Assembly (NCBI GenBank): GCA_009760855.2
Contig: WPIO01000055.1
Coordinates: forward strand, 2,756,001 to 2,820,000
Direction: 5' to 3'
Source of the DNA: Cristatella mucedo
Taxonomy: Eukaryota > Bryozoa > Phylactolaemata > Cristatellidae
Length of the DNA stretch: 64,000 nt
Positions 11,578 through 23,231 of the stretch are shown one piece after another. The position numbers and the translations under genes were made by a program. Every line of letters begins with the position of its first letter. The first letter of the stretch is position 1. The notes beneath the pieces are model-generated. The model was given only the letters and a program-made list of their open reading frames with translations. It did not search any database and was not told the origin of the DNA.

Positions 11578-12180
11578 TATAGTTCAAATAATAATAATAA
11601 TAATCCAATAACAATAATACTAAATTTGATAGAGCACTCTCATATAACTTAATATTTTTCTATGTGCTTTAAAATTGCTGCAAAGGAAGCACAATCCAAT
11701 GATTTGTGGTAGCATGTTAAATAAACAGCATGAATGACATGGCTAGCGGTGACATTCACAGGGTCAGCAAGCATACGCACATAAAGAACGAATCACAGGG
11801 ACCCACTAAATGCTGCGAAAAATAGGTATTTGTACACATTCTCGCTGTTTTGCTGCCCAGCACTTTGCCTCACTTTGCCAAATAGCTCTAGCCGTTTGTG
11901 GAACACAATAATTTTCCATCTAGCGATCCTATTAGAACAACACTACATTTCTTACCGCGCCGTCCGAAAATTCTATCTCTGTCTAGGTTCTGTAAAGGAA
12001 GCATGATTGAATGGTTAGTGGTATAATACTCAATAATTAGTAATTGTAGCACATTTAGAAGTGCCTTGTACAGAGTCAGCATGCAAATACGGTATTGGAA
12101 GCACCCACTGGGTCAGCACACCCATAAAGCACTAGCAAAAGAAAAATAACCCGTACCCATCAAATGCTGCTCGATGCTTA
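11578..12180 (-). mobile_element. Two LINE-A 3' fragments in series
   Basis: 11578-11860 shows the reversed LINE-A tail (AAT tract, GATAGAGCACTCTCATATAA) and 3' UTR (GACCCACTAAATGCTG). A second, more decayed copy of the same 3' end covers about 11960-12180 (TTCTATCTCTGTCTAGG, then CCCATCAAATGCTGC). Confidence 0.7.
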
Positions 12181-12419
12181 GCCTGATAAAACAGCGTCGA
12201 AGGATGACTGTTATTATGGGACGACATGGACATAATATAAAATAGCAAACCAGATAATTTAAATAGGATCCTCTTAGAAATTCCTCAGTTTTGTAATCTT
12301 TAGAGGTTTGTCAAAATGTCTTTTTTATTATTGAGTGTGCTCCTGAAACAAGTTATAGTACTATGTTACGATTTCAGTCGAGGCGCTTCGTGATGATGCA
12401 CCTCTTTAACTTTTCCTTG
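12181..12419. other. No feature recognised
   Basis: AT-rich DNA between LINE-A fragments and the duplicated 5' region of the IgSF gene. Confidence 0.4.
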
Positions 12420-12711
12420 AATTTGATTACAACTATTCCCAAACATACTTCAACATCCGCTTTGGACTAAATTCATTTTGTTGTCGAAGCTCGCAAGGCC
12501 GCGTTGGTAATATACTCGAGGTGGTGTGCCAGGCTATTGTAACTGTAAAGTTTGCATTGCTCGGGTGCACAGCTGACACGCCTGTCTAGATTCGGGGTCT
12601 TAACGTTCCATGCTCCGAGCATAATGCTAACTTCATTGAGCTAACTTCCACAGCCGGTTTACCTAAACCAGCTGCTCAGAGGTCACTTCCGGGTTCACAC
12701 TGATTTGAGGA

Positions 12712-12775
12712 ATGTCCTGCGGGAGGCTGCTTTTCGTTCTGCTGGGCTGTTTGATTCAAAGAGGAGCAAGCCAGG
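12712..12775 (+). CDS. IgSF receptor exon 1: signal peptide
   Basis: ATG begins a classic signal peptide: MSCGRLLFVLLGC, a hydrophobic core LLFVLLGCLI, then RGASQ before the predicted cleavage. The exon ends CAG G|GTAAGC, a strong donor in phase 1. Joining to the acceptor at 21445 completes a GAG codon, so the mature chain starts near E22-A-K. No in-frame alternative ATG lies close by. A phase-1 break after the leader is the rule for secreted and membrane IgSF genes. The transcription start is not determinable here. The surrounding block is duplicated upstream at 6290-7720. Confidence 0.75.
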
Positions 12776-14636
12776 GTAAGCTAAAAGCGTGCGCCGCTGC
12801 GTCGTAATGAGGCGTCAGGGACTTGGTGGCCAGACAAGTTACCGGAAGTAGCAGCCGAGCTCCCATTCGATGAACGAAGCTTTTAAGAAGAAGAAGCCTT
12901 CAACGCTCTGGCTCAGTCTTCGGTATCTCAGATTGCTGTGGCTCCCCGGTTTCCTGAGCAAACGCGTTATTCATAGTTACGGCATTATTCCTAGGCCAAT
13001 TAGTCCTAGCTACTGGTAGAGCTCGACGCATTTACTGACCGTGCACTGCTGGCTTCGCAGGAGGCGTGCAGGCGACACGCCGCCACCGTCGCCGCGTGAC
13101 ACATCGCGACTACTTCGCAATTCAACTTCGGTGCACACCTGCGTGTTGCAGCTGCTCAACTCGTAAAAATTGAACTCGAAAAGTTTGTATTAGTGCATAT
13201 CGGCGCCAGTCGTCTTCTTAAACTGCATCGGAGCTGAGCACGGCTCAGTTGGATTCACTTGCTTCACTGAGCGTAATTGCCCAGCGCCTAATTCGCTAAG
13301 AGACCTTTGCAGGTAGCACAAGCCACACCATTGTTAGTCATCTCAAAGCAAGCTGTATTCCTTTATTTGCCTTCCTGCTCAAGCCTACGGCACTGTGTTG
13401 ATTTGACTGGGGTGGCAGTCCCGGACAGCTGGCAAGCTCTGCCGAAGCCTGGCTCCTACGGCTGAATGGCACTCGCAGTGGCAGTCTTGTGAAAATCCGC
13501 AAAACTCGTGATTATCCTTCGTAGCTCGCAGAATACGAGTCGCATCGGTGCTATTGGAATCTTCCCCGAGAAGGAGGATGGTCTCAGAGCCGTACCAGCC
13601 CACCTGTGTGACCACTTCCGGAGGATGCTGGGACATAATCGTCAAGCATGGCCACCTACAGCACTTCCTGGTTACTAAGGGATGTGGCACGGGCTCCTCA
13701 GCAAGGCAGAGCCCAGGGCATTAGGTTCGACCGAGCCTGTTTTTGATTCAGCCTTTCCTAGATTGGAGCTGAGGGCTGAGGGCGGGCTGCACAGCAGGCC
13801 CAGGCAAACCATTCTAAAAATTACTAGAAATGCACTTTAATTGGTGCAGCCAAGAGTGGCACGAACTGACCTAGTAATCCACCAGACATCTCTACAATCA
13901 TTCAAGTATAAGTATACTTCCACATTCGATATGCAGATTTGGTCAGCCCTCTGAAGAAACATGACTGATTCATACCTTTGGCCAGCTCTGCTGCAGACTC
14001 TTTTCCAGCACAGCCATAGATGAAAGCAACGTATCTCAGGTAAAGCACCTGCATGCTGCATGATGAAGGTGCCTCGCCCGATACGCCTTCGATACTTTAT
14101 AACCCGTTAAATTGGCTCGCTCCTCCTTCCAGAGAAACCCAGACGACTCTCACGATAGACTACAGGGTTGAGGTAGCACGGCTAATGCCTGCGTTGGGCT
14201 GCCATGGTTACACTGGTGCAGCTGGTGGGAGGAAGCATACTGGCAGCTCCCGAGTCCAGATGCAGATGTTAAAATAGTCGGTGCCTGTGGAACTTAGTGC
14301 GACTTGGTGTAGTTTTGACGAACCATTTGCAAGTAAATTAAAATGGTGCCGGCTTTGTTCAATGCTCAGGAGTAAAGTTATCAGATAGGCCAGCTCAAAT
14401 TGGGGAAGTGTGTTCGAGTTCTGCAGCTCACATTTATTGAGCGCCCTATGGCAGCTTCTCTGCTAATGGCAGTAAAGCGTTTTCTGATGCTTTACTGCTG
14501 AGGCTTTTCAATCAGCTAAAATTTACTTTGATGCCTACTCCTTATGGATATAGGCTGCGGCCAGATCATCCTGCTTCTGGTTCACCAAAGACGACTGAGC
14601 ATTACTCCTTCACTGAACCGCTAGGCCCAACGTGGC
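12776..14636. other. Intron 1, 5' part; no other gene recognised
   Basis: Up to about 13760 this is the GC-richer block paired with the upstream duplicate. From 13760 to about 14400 I see nothing recognisable. Open frames at 13385-14277 on both strands look like chance. Confidence 0.4.
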
Positions 14637-14825
14637 TTGTCTCCTTCATACCTATATGAACTGCCTTACCAGTGTCAGACTCCTTGTGTCCTCTGGTTCT
14701 ATAAGGGCAGTACATTGTCTGTGCCATTCCTTTGCTTAAAGACTTTCGATGACAACAGCTTGTGTTCTTCTGGTACTAAACTTTGGAACTCCCACAATCC
14801 TTACGTAATGAAATTATTTTAATGT
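14637..14825 (+). mobile_element. LINE-B fragment
   Basis: Decayed match to the LINE-B C-terminus: MSPSYLYELPYQ, SVPFLCLKTFDD, GTKLWNS. Weaker similarity extends upstream to about 14580. The intact equivalents are at 23700-23900. Confidence 0.7.
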
Positions 14826-14864
14826 TATGCTGCCGATTGTCGCAAATAATTTCCAGCAGTATTA

Positions 14865-15130
14865 AGCGCTTACTTCAGTGCTACGTATATATTCTGTATA
14901 AATTGAAAACTGAAAAAGACCACGAATGGGTCTTGGGTTAAGCCGTAGTAATCTATCCACTCGTTGAGGTGGTGACCATGAAAGGAAGCTGATTGACTAA
15001 GATCGGACAGGTGAGATTTCTGCCTCACCAGTGGCTCATTTGCCAGACCTATTACTCTCAATTGTTCAAGTAGGACGTCAAATCTATAGTGTTCAAAACA
15101 GCAGAAGCAGTTTCTCAAGAGATAGGTCAA
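14865..15130 (-). mobile_element. Reverse transcriptase scrap of another LINE
   Basis: Read in reverse, this stretch gives VLLEQLRVIGLANEPLV followed by KSHLSDLSQS and then YGLTQDP. This pattern matches the RT segment between the first aspartate motif and the PQG-S-x-LGP box. The spacing resembles LINE RTs but the sequence is neither LINE-A nor LINE-B. It is broken and short. Confidence 0.45.
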
Positions 15131-15644
15131 TTCCTAACAAATTATTGAGATCTAAAACTCTATGGCTATCCGTTTATTCCTATATATTTCTTTAGTTATC
15201 CTTAGAGTACATACAAATGCTATTACAGAAATAATCGAATTTACGTGCCAACTATTCTATTTAGTGAGCATCCATTTCTTTCCTGACTTTTGAGTTTGCT
15301 TGCACTGTTATAATTAAAATGAAGTGATCAAAGCTCGTATGGATCCCCGATTGGCATACCGTAGTATGCAATTAAGATTTTAAATATCTGACATGGACTA
15401 CTATTAGAGAGTAGTTTTTTGCTCATTCCTAGATTACTTATTTACACCCAAAGCAAAATGGTTTGGCTGATCACTTGGTGCGGTTGACCTCTTGTTGGCA
15501 TGCAAATCAAACATGGCTATCTACTATTCTCGTCCTGAGCAAAATATTCGTATAAAGCACAAGAACTGTTCAACCTTTATGGATAGTTCGCTGTAGTGCA
15601 ACGTCTCCCGCACTCTTATTATTTTGATATGAGATAATGATAAT
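15131..15644. other. No feature recognised
   Basis: AT-rich intronic DNA with no visible exon or element. Confidence 0.4.
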
Positions 15645-18600
15645 AGTAATAATAATAATAAAAATTCACTTGATAAAGCGCCCTCTGAGAACTTAATCTC
15701 TCTCTCTAGGCGCTTTACATTTGTTGCAAAGGGAAATGCAATTGAATGGTAAGTAAAATCATGCTTGAAAACAAACAGAATGAATAATATGGTTAGGGGT
15801 GACATGCACAGGGTCAGCATACAAATGTGGTTAGTGGCAGCATGCACAGTGTCAGCACGAATAAGCACATCAAGGACGAATCACAGGGACCCACTACATG
15901 CTTTCCTAAATAGGTGTGTTTTTAAGTTCCTTTTAAATGTGGTCAGGTCAGGGGATGTTCTGACGCAGGTCGGGAGGGAGTTCCAGGCTTTGGGAGCATA
16001 CGAACTAAATGCACGGCCTCCAATGGATGTAAGGTTTGTACGAGGTATTTCTAGACTGTTAGATTCCGAAAAGCGGATGGTAAGATGCTTGGCCTGATGG
16101 GGTAGTATATCTGACAGATAGGCTAGAGCAATAGAATGAAGGGACCTAAAAGTGAGCGACTAAACCTTGAAGTCAATCCGTTGCTTGACTGGAAGCCAGT
16201 GCAGGTCGGCGAGAAGTGGAGGAATGCGGCAACTGCGACGCTCACGACAGACAAGTCTAGCTGCCGAGTTTTGCACCAGCTGCAATCGCCTGATCGCAAA
16301 TACTGGGAGGCCAGTAAGCAGTGAGTTGCAGAAGTCGAGACGGGATGTCACGAATGCATGGACCAACTTAGATGTGGTATCTTTATTTTAACAAGCCCGA
16401 ATTTTAGCAATGTTATGTAGCTGAAAATAGGAGGACTTGACTGTGGAGCTGATATGGTCGTCAAACGAGAGGTCGCTTTGGAATATGACACCTAGATTTC
16501 GAGCTGATTCAACTGGAAATATGCTGGCAGAGCCAATTTAGAGAGTCAGCCTTTCCAATCTCTATATGACACTGGGTTTGCCCATAACTAGTAAGTGAGT
16601 GTTATCATCGTTTAGTTTTAGAAAATTTTCTGCCCTCCATGTGCAGATGTCATCAATGCAACCAGCTAGTGAGTTGAGAGAAATTGAGGTGCTCGAAGGC
16701 TGGGAGGGATCAAAGCAAAGGTACAACTGAGTGTCATCCGCATAGAAGTGCAAGCCTAGATTGTGCTTGGCAATCACATCAGCAAGAGGCAGAGTATAAA
16801 CCGTGAAAAGAACCGGACCTAGCACTGAGCCCTGAGTTACTCCATATTTCAAGGTACTTCAGATGATCTTTGTCCATTCACGTCAATACTCTGGCGTCTT
16901 CCACTGAGATTGAACCTGAACCACTGCAGAGCAGTGCCAGTGATGCCCAGGCGAGATGTGAGGCGCTCTAGAAGAACTTTGTCATCGATGGTATCAATAG
17001 CTGCCGAAAGATCAAGCAAAACAAGAAGAGACACTCTACCCATGTCTGAATTCCTAGGTAGGTCGTTGTATACCCTAAGCAATGCTGACTCTGTGGAGTG
17101 ATTAGCTCTAAAGCTAGACTGGAACTTACTAGCAAGGTGTGAGGTATCGATATACGAGTTCAGCTGGTCTGCCACGACCCGTTCCAGTGTCTTTGATAGG
17201 ATTAGTAGAAGGGAAACTGGGCGGTAGTTGCTTAAGTTCTCTTGGTCTAGTGTAGCTTTCTTGAGAAGTGGCCTGACTACAGCTTTTTTGAAAGGTGCTG
17301 GGACATGACCTGAGGCTAATGACATATTAATGATGTTAGTTATGCATGGCAGCAGCAGATCAATGCAACGTAGGAGCAGGACAGTGGGAATTGTGTATAG
17401 TGGACTTGTTGTCTTCTTGATTGAGATACGAACTTAAGGACTAAATCACAAGTGACCTGCTTAAATGCAGACAATGAGGTGCAGCCAGGAACCGAGGAAC
17501 AGCATTCTAGTGGGGAGGTTGTCATCGCAGGGATGGATTCCCTGATCTTGTCTATCTTCTGCACAAAGAATCGAGAGAAGCGATCGGCTAGATTATCATT
17601 AGGATCATCAGGTAAGGATCTATTCTGGGAACGGTTGAGGAGATGGTTTATCGTCCACATCAGTATTTTCGGATTGTGCATCTGTGATTCAAAAATTTTT
17701 CTATAGAAGCTAGACTTGGCCTTTGCTAGGATCCATTGGTAGGACCTACAGTAGTCCTCATATGCCTGTCGATGGACAGGTAGTCCAGATCTTTTGTACG
17801 CTTTTTCAAGCTTTCGTTTAGTAGACTTGGCTAGTTTAATGTCTGTGGTAAACCTTAGGCGTTCTGGGCGGGGGCGCACAGTGCGCTTTGTCAGAGGTGC
17901 AAACTCGTCGAGCGTGTCAGCTAGTGTCGTGTTGCAGCTATCGACCAATGATGAGTGTTTGGAGGGAGGATTGAGCAGCAGAGGTGAAGCAAATATTCTC
18001 GCACGGACAGCATCGATGTCAAGGGTCTTGAGGTTTCGCGATTCACAGGTTATTTTAGACGAGGATGTGGGCACACACTGTAGATTGAATGAGATCTGCT
18101 TGTGGTCAGATAAGCAGGATTTGGTAATAATCGGTGATGACAAAGTGCAGTTGTACGAGAAAATCTGGTCGAGTGTGTGACCCTTGATGTGGGTAGGGCC
18201 ATGCACATGAGCCACAAGAGACGATGAGTCAGTCAATGCACGAAATTCGGTGCTGAAAGCGTCAGATAAGTTATCTAAGTGAACGTTGAAATCACCCATT
18301 ACGAGGAAGGATCGATTTCTTACACACAAAATCGAAATGAGATCGGAGAAATCTGAGATAAAGGAGGATTTGGTACCTGGTGGGCGATAGACTACTGCCA
18401 CTATCGGTAGCTTGTTTTCGGGTGAGACCAAGACAATTGATTCAAAAGACTGCTTCGAGGGTACTGCAAATGGCTTGAAGTTGAATTTCAAGCTCACGAC
18501 AATAGCAACTCCACCTCCAGTTTTGATTGATCTAGGGGTGTGAAAGAACGAGAAACCAGATGGAGTAGCGTCTTTAATTGTCGGGCAGTTTATCGATTTT

Positions 18601-18950
18601 AGCCAAGTTTCAGTTAGGGCGAGCAGGTCGATACCATTTTCAGAAATAAGGTCACTTATTACTAGAGGTTTACTGCACATTGAGCGAGGATTCCAAAGGC
18701 AAGCGTTAAGTCTGGCCGATGGGGTTACAACAGGCCTGATGACCACTAAGTTTGAGGAATTTACAGTGAGGCATGTGGGGGAGTGTGCTGAGTGGTTCGA
18801 GACAATGCTAGGAATACCGAACGAGCTGGTACTCAGCTAGTAGCTCTAGCCCAACGAGCGGTGTCTGAGCTGGCGGTTCCGGCCATGGCGGTGGCTACCG
18901 GGTGCTTTTCTTTTGTTAATGCATAGTTCATGAATCTTAGCAACAACATA
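15645..18950 (-). mobile_element. LINE-A, near full-length copy (inactive)
   Basis: CR1/L2-like non-LTR retrotransposon. An APE-type endonuclease and linker are open from 18746 to 17340, with LTETWL (residues 44-49), YRPPG (120-124), GDFNVH (151-156), LDQIF (192-196) and SDHKQ (213-217). RT follows in broken frames: [19 protein letters not shown] and LLDLSAAIDTID in 17325-16849, then a stop or shift, then GSVLGPVLF and the intact catalytic FYADDTQLYL in 16852-16562. The C-terminal region (16366-16160 and on) ends in the 3' UTR, GATAAAGCGCCCTCTGAGAA and an AAT tract. The 5' end is near 18950. It lies antisense within intron 1 of the IgSF gene. At least two frame breaks make it non-autonomous. 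Confidence 0.93.
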
Positions 18951-19479
18951 ACTGGGATACGAGAATAGCACACGTATTACGTCTTCACAAAGCCAACGGG
19001 ACTTCATTCAAAAACAAAATTTAGTGACCAAAAGTTGTTTTTGTAGAATAAAATCTATTTTGTATTAATTTTATGCCTAAGGAATGAATAAAACTCACTT
19101 TGCATCTGAGGAGAAAAATACAAGTCTGCTACTCAGTATAAGAAGTATCGTGTATTGCTGAAGATAAAAACGGATATTCACTCAGGCTGTTTACAATTAC
19201 CATTAATACTAGCAATTATCTAGAGCAAATGATTAAGGTATATTTCTATGAAAAACATGCAAAAGCTGAAGCATCATGCTTCGACCACCATGCAAAAAGT
19301 GCAAAATGATACCCAGTACACCTGGTATACTAGGATGGAGTCTTTAATAATCTAAAGTGTCGATAAAGAGGTTAGGAAGTTCTCTAAGAATGCCATACAA
19401 ATGTATTTTTAGTATTATCATTATTATCCAGTGACCTGATCTTCCTAATGAAGAGTTACGCACGCTACTAATGCGTCAT
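18951..19479. other. No feature recognised
   Basis: AT-rich intronic DNA between LINE-A and a SINE-B copy. Confidence 0.4.
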
Positions 19480-19640
19480 TGTAATCCAGCGGATTTATGG
19501 TATGAGGCTGGTTTGATCCAACGGTTGAGATGCTCGCCCCGACCGAGGTCTGGCCGGGTCGTGGGCTCGAGCCCCGGGGCTTATATGAGGAGCCTGAATA
19601 CAGATTAAGTTCTCTTGGGGCAATATACAAATGAATTATA
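19480..19640 (+). mobile_element. SINE-B copy
   Basis: tRNA-derived head: GGTTTGATCCAACGGTTGAG (A-box region) and GGGCTCGAGCCCC (B box). The body ends in AGATTAAGTTCTCTTGGGG, as in LINE-A 3' ends, then an AT-rich tail and a TA repeat. This is one of the clearest copies. Confidence 0.8.
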
Positions 19641-19641
19641 T

Positions 19642-19690
<49 letters not shown>
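19638..19690. repeat. (TA)n microsatellite
   Basis: Interrupted TA repeat that begins at the SINE-B tail. Confidence 0.95.
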
Positions 19691-20039
19691 AACTAGTGGT
19701 TAAGAGAACTATCACTAGCGCTTATTAACACTTGTGTATTAGACTGTCTTTTTTAAAAGTATTTTCTCAGTCTTAGCCACAATGAATTGTTAGGACCTAC
19801 AGAAAACCTGAAATGACTAAATGTGGCAATTAATTTGGACATTTTTTGTGAGTTTGTCAAACTTACCGTTGAAAGCGAACTTTTTCTGCTAGGGTAACCG
19901 TAAACATTACTTATTTGTTCAGGATTAACGTAGAGATAATTAAATAATTGAAAAACACGTCCTCAACATGGGCTCAATGAGCATATCTTTGGTAGCATCG
20001 TCACGAAATCTAGGTTTCCTGTGAGTGACCTTTCACTAG
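19691..20039. other. No feature recognised
   Basis: AT-rich intronic DNA. Confidence 0.4.
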
Positions 20040-20745
20040 TTGCTTTCGACTTCTCAGCAACGTGACAGAGCAAACTCGTCGGTCTGCTTACATTTGCATA
20101 CCTCATCCGAGCTGGTTCGTTCAGGTGCGTATCAACACCAGGTCCCGACTTCTGTAACTCCTTACTTGCAGGTCAACGGCCCGTGCAATCAGGCACATAC
20201 ATTTTGTATACAATCAGCTGCTAGAGCTATCTGTCGTTAATTTCACAACTTCGTATTACGTCAGTTCCCTTTGACCTGCACCGGCTCCTCATCAAGCTTC
20301 GTTTTGACGTCAAAGTTTTGTCACTCACTCTTAGGTACGGTCATTCTCTCTCTCCAGCGTTCCAATCTGGGCTTCTTCAAAATGTGACCATTCGTCATGC
20401 ATATAGTTCTTCAAGTTGATGTCATTTAACAGTTCCACGAAATCGCATCAAATCTTTCGGGACCCCGTATTTAATTAGTATGCTCTCAAAGCGTAGAACT
20501 CATTTTCCAATGACGTCACGATGTTCCTTTACGTGACGGTATGTACAATTTAGTTAAAACGTACCTGTTCCTTACAGCATTCAATGGGTCCTGGCTAATT
20601 TTCCTTTAGACTTGTTTGAGCTGGTGCTGTGCCCATGATGCAGCTTATCAGATTGGCAAGCTTGAGTTTGTTGCATGTGTTAAATGCCTAAAGAGAGGTT
20701 TATTTCGGTGCAATAAAAATACTGCATTCATACTTTTATATGCTT
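20040..20745 (+). mobile_element. Old LINE-A 3' fragment
   Basis: Strongly decayed but collinear with the LINE-A C-terminus and tail: CAGTTCCCTTTGACCTGCA, GTTTTGTCACTCACTCTTAGG, then CAATGGGTCCTGGCTAATT, and finally AAATGCCTAAAGAGAGGTTT. Confidence 0.65.
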
Positions 20746-20854
20746 GACGATATGCTAAGAGTGCTGCAATGATGTGGGTATGAAATAATTTTAGGATATC
20801 AGCCAAAAAGGCCAGGGTACGATATTAAGTACTACCCGATTTAAAAGAATCATT

Positions 20855-20995
20855 TTTATAGGGGTACAAAGATCTCAATGGCTATCGCCACCGCATGCAG
20901 CTGGCAATTCAAAGATTCACCTACTGCAGGATTTTAACGAATCACCACGGTCATGGAGTGGGAGTATCTTAACTCCTAGGGTATCAATCCTTTAC
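20855..20995 (-). mobile_element. SINE-A copy, decayed
   Basis: Reverse orientation. It keeps the GGTACAAAGA...TGGCTATCGCC block and the B-box neighbourhood (CTACTGCAGGATTTTAACGA) found in the copies at 22795-23230. Confidence 0.5.
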
Positions 20996-21444
20996 GACTG
21001 GTTGGAGAGCAGCTGTATGTTTAAATCAGTCACCTATCGCCTAGTTTTCGCAACTGCTTAATCGTGCATGAACTGCATTGTTGACACGGTCAGTTTTCAA
21101 AATGAAAAGACTGGCTACAGAAAGTCAGTAGTAATTGCCTCATGAAATTAGTTTATGGATGTAACCAGATTTATAGAATTCTCTTGCAGAGCAAGACTTC
21201 ATGATTAAAAGGAACTTTGTTCTCGGTGAAGCAAGGCCACAAAAAGTAATCATATCATTCCAGAGAGCCTATATAATTCTTTTAACCACCAATGTTTTCA
21301 TTTATTTCATTTGTTTTCGCTTTGTGTCTTATAATTGTTTATGTCTGCGTTTAGAAAGCGGGGTTATTAATTATCAAATGCATCTCGCATGCAGCTACGC
21401 CTTGTCTCTATTGCGTTCTTACGTCGTTTTCCCTTATTCTGCAG

Positions 21445-21762
21445 AGGCGAAGCTCGATGCAAGCACCAATCACGTTTACAGCGGCACTATTTTAAAACTT
21501 AGTTGCATTTATAATGGATTTACCAAATTGAAAATATTGGATACTAGTTCAAGCTACAATTTCATTGATTGTCTGGCATCTACAAGCTCGATATCAAGAC
21601 AGGGAATATTTTTGGGAAGCAATGTGATTAGCTACAATTGCAGCCAAACAAGCCTTAGTATTTTGGTGCGAGCATCACCAGAGTGGAATCTGACATTCCT
21701 TTGCACCGGCACTCGACCGAATAGCACCTCTCAATCTAAAGAGCTCAACCTCAGTATCAAAG
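21445..21762 (+). CDS. IgSF receptor exon 2: Ig1 domain
   Basis: The acceptor (CCCTTATTCTGCAG) and donor (AAAG|GTAGGC) bound a 318-base, phase 1-1 exon that encodes one Ig-like domain. B-strand cysteine is in ILKLSCIYN and F-strand cysteine in WNLTFLCTGT. Two extra cysteines lie between (FIDC, SYNC) and could form a second bridge. The usual C-strand tryptophan is absent (KLKILDTS), and the D-x-G-x-Y-x-C signature is replaced, so it is a divergent V/I-type domain. N-glycosylation sequons: NCS, NLT, NST, NLS. It is preceded by a long intron and lies in the membrane-distal position, the usual ligand-binding end. Confidence 0.82.
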
Positions 21763-22144
21763 GTAGGCACTTAATAACTCGCATGGTGACTATTGTAAAG
21801 GCTACCTGTCTGCATGCCTCCGGATGGGTGCAACGTGGTTTGAGTTTTTTTCTTTCACTGTGGGCACATAAACCGCTATCTCGGCTACCACTGTTGCAAA
21901 CATAGCCAGATCTAGAGTAAATAAAAAAAATATCAGAAAAAATAGAATAAAATACAATATATAATTTATATAATAATAGAATATAAAATATAGACAACGA
22001 GTTTATCTTGGAATCCTGAGAGTTCTATAGATAGGACACAATTACGTGCGAGTAGATGTGCAGTCGGTGTATGGCTTTTGTTGTTGTTGTTGTTGCTGTT
22101 TTGCTTGCATTTAGCTTTTGGTTATTGTTTGTCTAATACTGGAT
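21763..22144. other. Intron 2, 5' part; nothing recognised
   Basis: AT-rich, with a short GTT tract near 22078. No element is recognised before the SINE-B tail. Confidence 0.4.
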
Positions 22145-22440
22145 TTTTGAGTGCCTGGATAGACGCTTAGTTCTCTTAGGGTGCTATACAAGGGTTCTAT
22201 TTATCCCAGCTTTTAATGGTTCCCTGTGATTCGATCTTGTCCTCATGTGTGCTGGCACTGTACATGCTACCCTTAATCAAACTTCCATGCTGACCCTGTG
22301 CCCGCCATCCCTAACCATGTAACTATTGCTGTTTATTGAGCATGCTGCTACTAGCCATTCGATCGTGTTTCCATTTGCATCAAATGTAAAGTGCCCTGAA
22401 AGAGATTGAGTCATCACAGGGTGCTATATTTTATTAATGT
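22145..22440 (+). mobile_element. SINE-B tail followed by a LINE-A 3' stub
   Basis: 22145-22200 shows GAGTGCCTGGATAGACGCTTAGTTCTCTTAGGG (in 20-base pieces: GAGTGCCTGGATAGACGC, then TTAGTTCTCTTAGGG), the SINE-B end. 22200-22440 is a decayed LINE-A 3' UTR (TGGTTCCCTGTGATTCG to GTAAAGTGCCCTGAAAGAGA). Confidence 0.65.
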
Positions 22441-22794
22441 TAGTATTACGAAACGACTATTAATATCATTACCATAAAAATTTGGTTGCTGCCTCTCGCA
22501 AAATCACTTTACGGCTACGTGTAACTAATCCACTAAACAAAACGGAACGAATTATCTTACAAGCTATATAAATAACATAGTAATCTCGGCTACAGATTAT
22601 CTGGCAAGTTACTTATGTGTCATTGAAGGGTCGTAATTCCAGTTGTCGACCTTTTATACAAACTAGGAGCAACAAGAACCACTGTTCAAATTTTCCGTTA
22701 CTATTAGCAGCCACGTGGCAAACAACGTACCTGCATTGAACGTGCAGCTTCCACCTTGCAATCATATTCTTTTGGGATTTCGGGACTTAAAAAT
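22441..22794. other. No feature recognised
   Basis: AT-rich intronic DNA. Confidence 0.4.
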
Positions 22795-23035
22795 CCAAAA
22801 AACAAGAACTTGATTCATTCATAGTAAAACATACTAGCTTATTTAACAGCCTCCTTTGTACACCGACAGAAGAGCCTTTAAGCCTATCCCCAAATATTGC
22901 AAAGGCAATAAAAGGATTGCCTACCGAAGGATTTAAACCCACGACCTCGGTCCCGAGGTCGTGAAAAGCAGCCACCTTAACTAGTGTGCCATCACGGCTC
23001 ACTCCATGAAGTAGTTTACTGGACCGTTGCCCACC
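22795..23035 (-). mobile_element. SINE-A copy
   Basis: Read in reverse: GAGCCGTGATGGCACACTAG, TTAAGGTGG (A-box-like), a palindrome with arms CACGACCTCGG and CCGAGGTCGTG, then GGGTTTAAATCC (B box), AAAGGCTCTTCTGT and a tail ending in AAATAAGCTAGTATG. It is a tRNA-derived SINE. Confidence 0.75.
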
Positions 23036-23046
23036 GTAGTGCATAC

Positions 23047-23230
23047 TAAAAAAACACTTGCTGATTTAACAGCCTCTTTTGAATAGAGACCGAAGAGCAT
23101 TGACGGCTTTCTCTACAGCTGGCAGGGGCGATAAAGGATTGCCCACCGAAGGATTTGAACCCACGACATCAGGATCGACGTCGTGAACAGCAATCGCCTT
23201 ACTTAGTGAGCCATCATGGTGTACTAGAAC
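23047..23230 (-). mobile_element. SINE-A copy, second in series
   Basis: Same orientation and layout as the copy just before it: GGGTTCAAATCC B box on the reverse strand and GAGCCATCATGG at the head end. The palindrome is mutated (ATCAGGATCGACGT). Confidence 0.7.
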
Positions 23231-23231
23231 A

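Noticed and set aside
16160-18746. Host gene for an endonuclease/reverse transcriptase protein
   Set aside because: The frames are parts of a broken LINE-A with many copies in the window.
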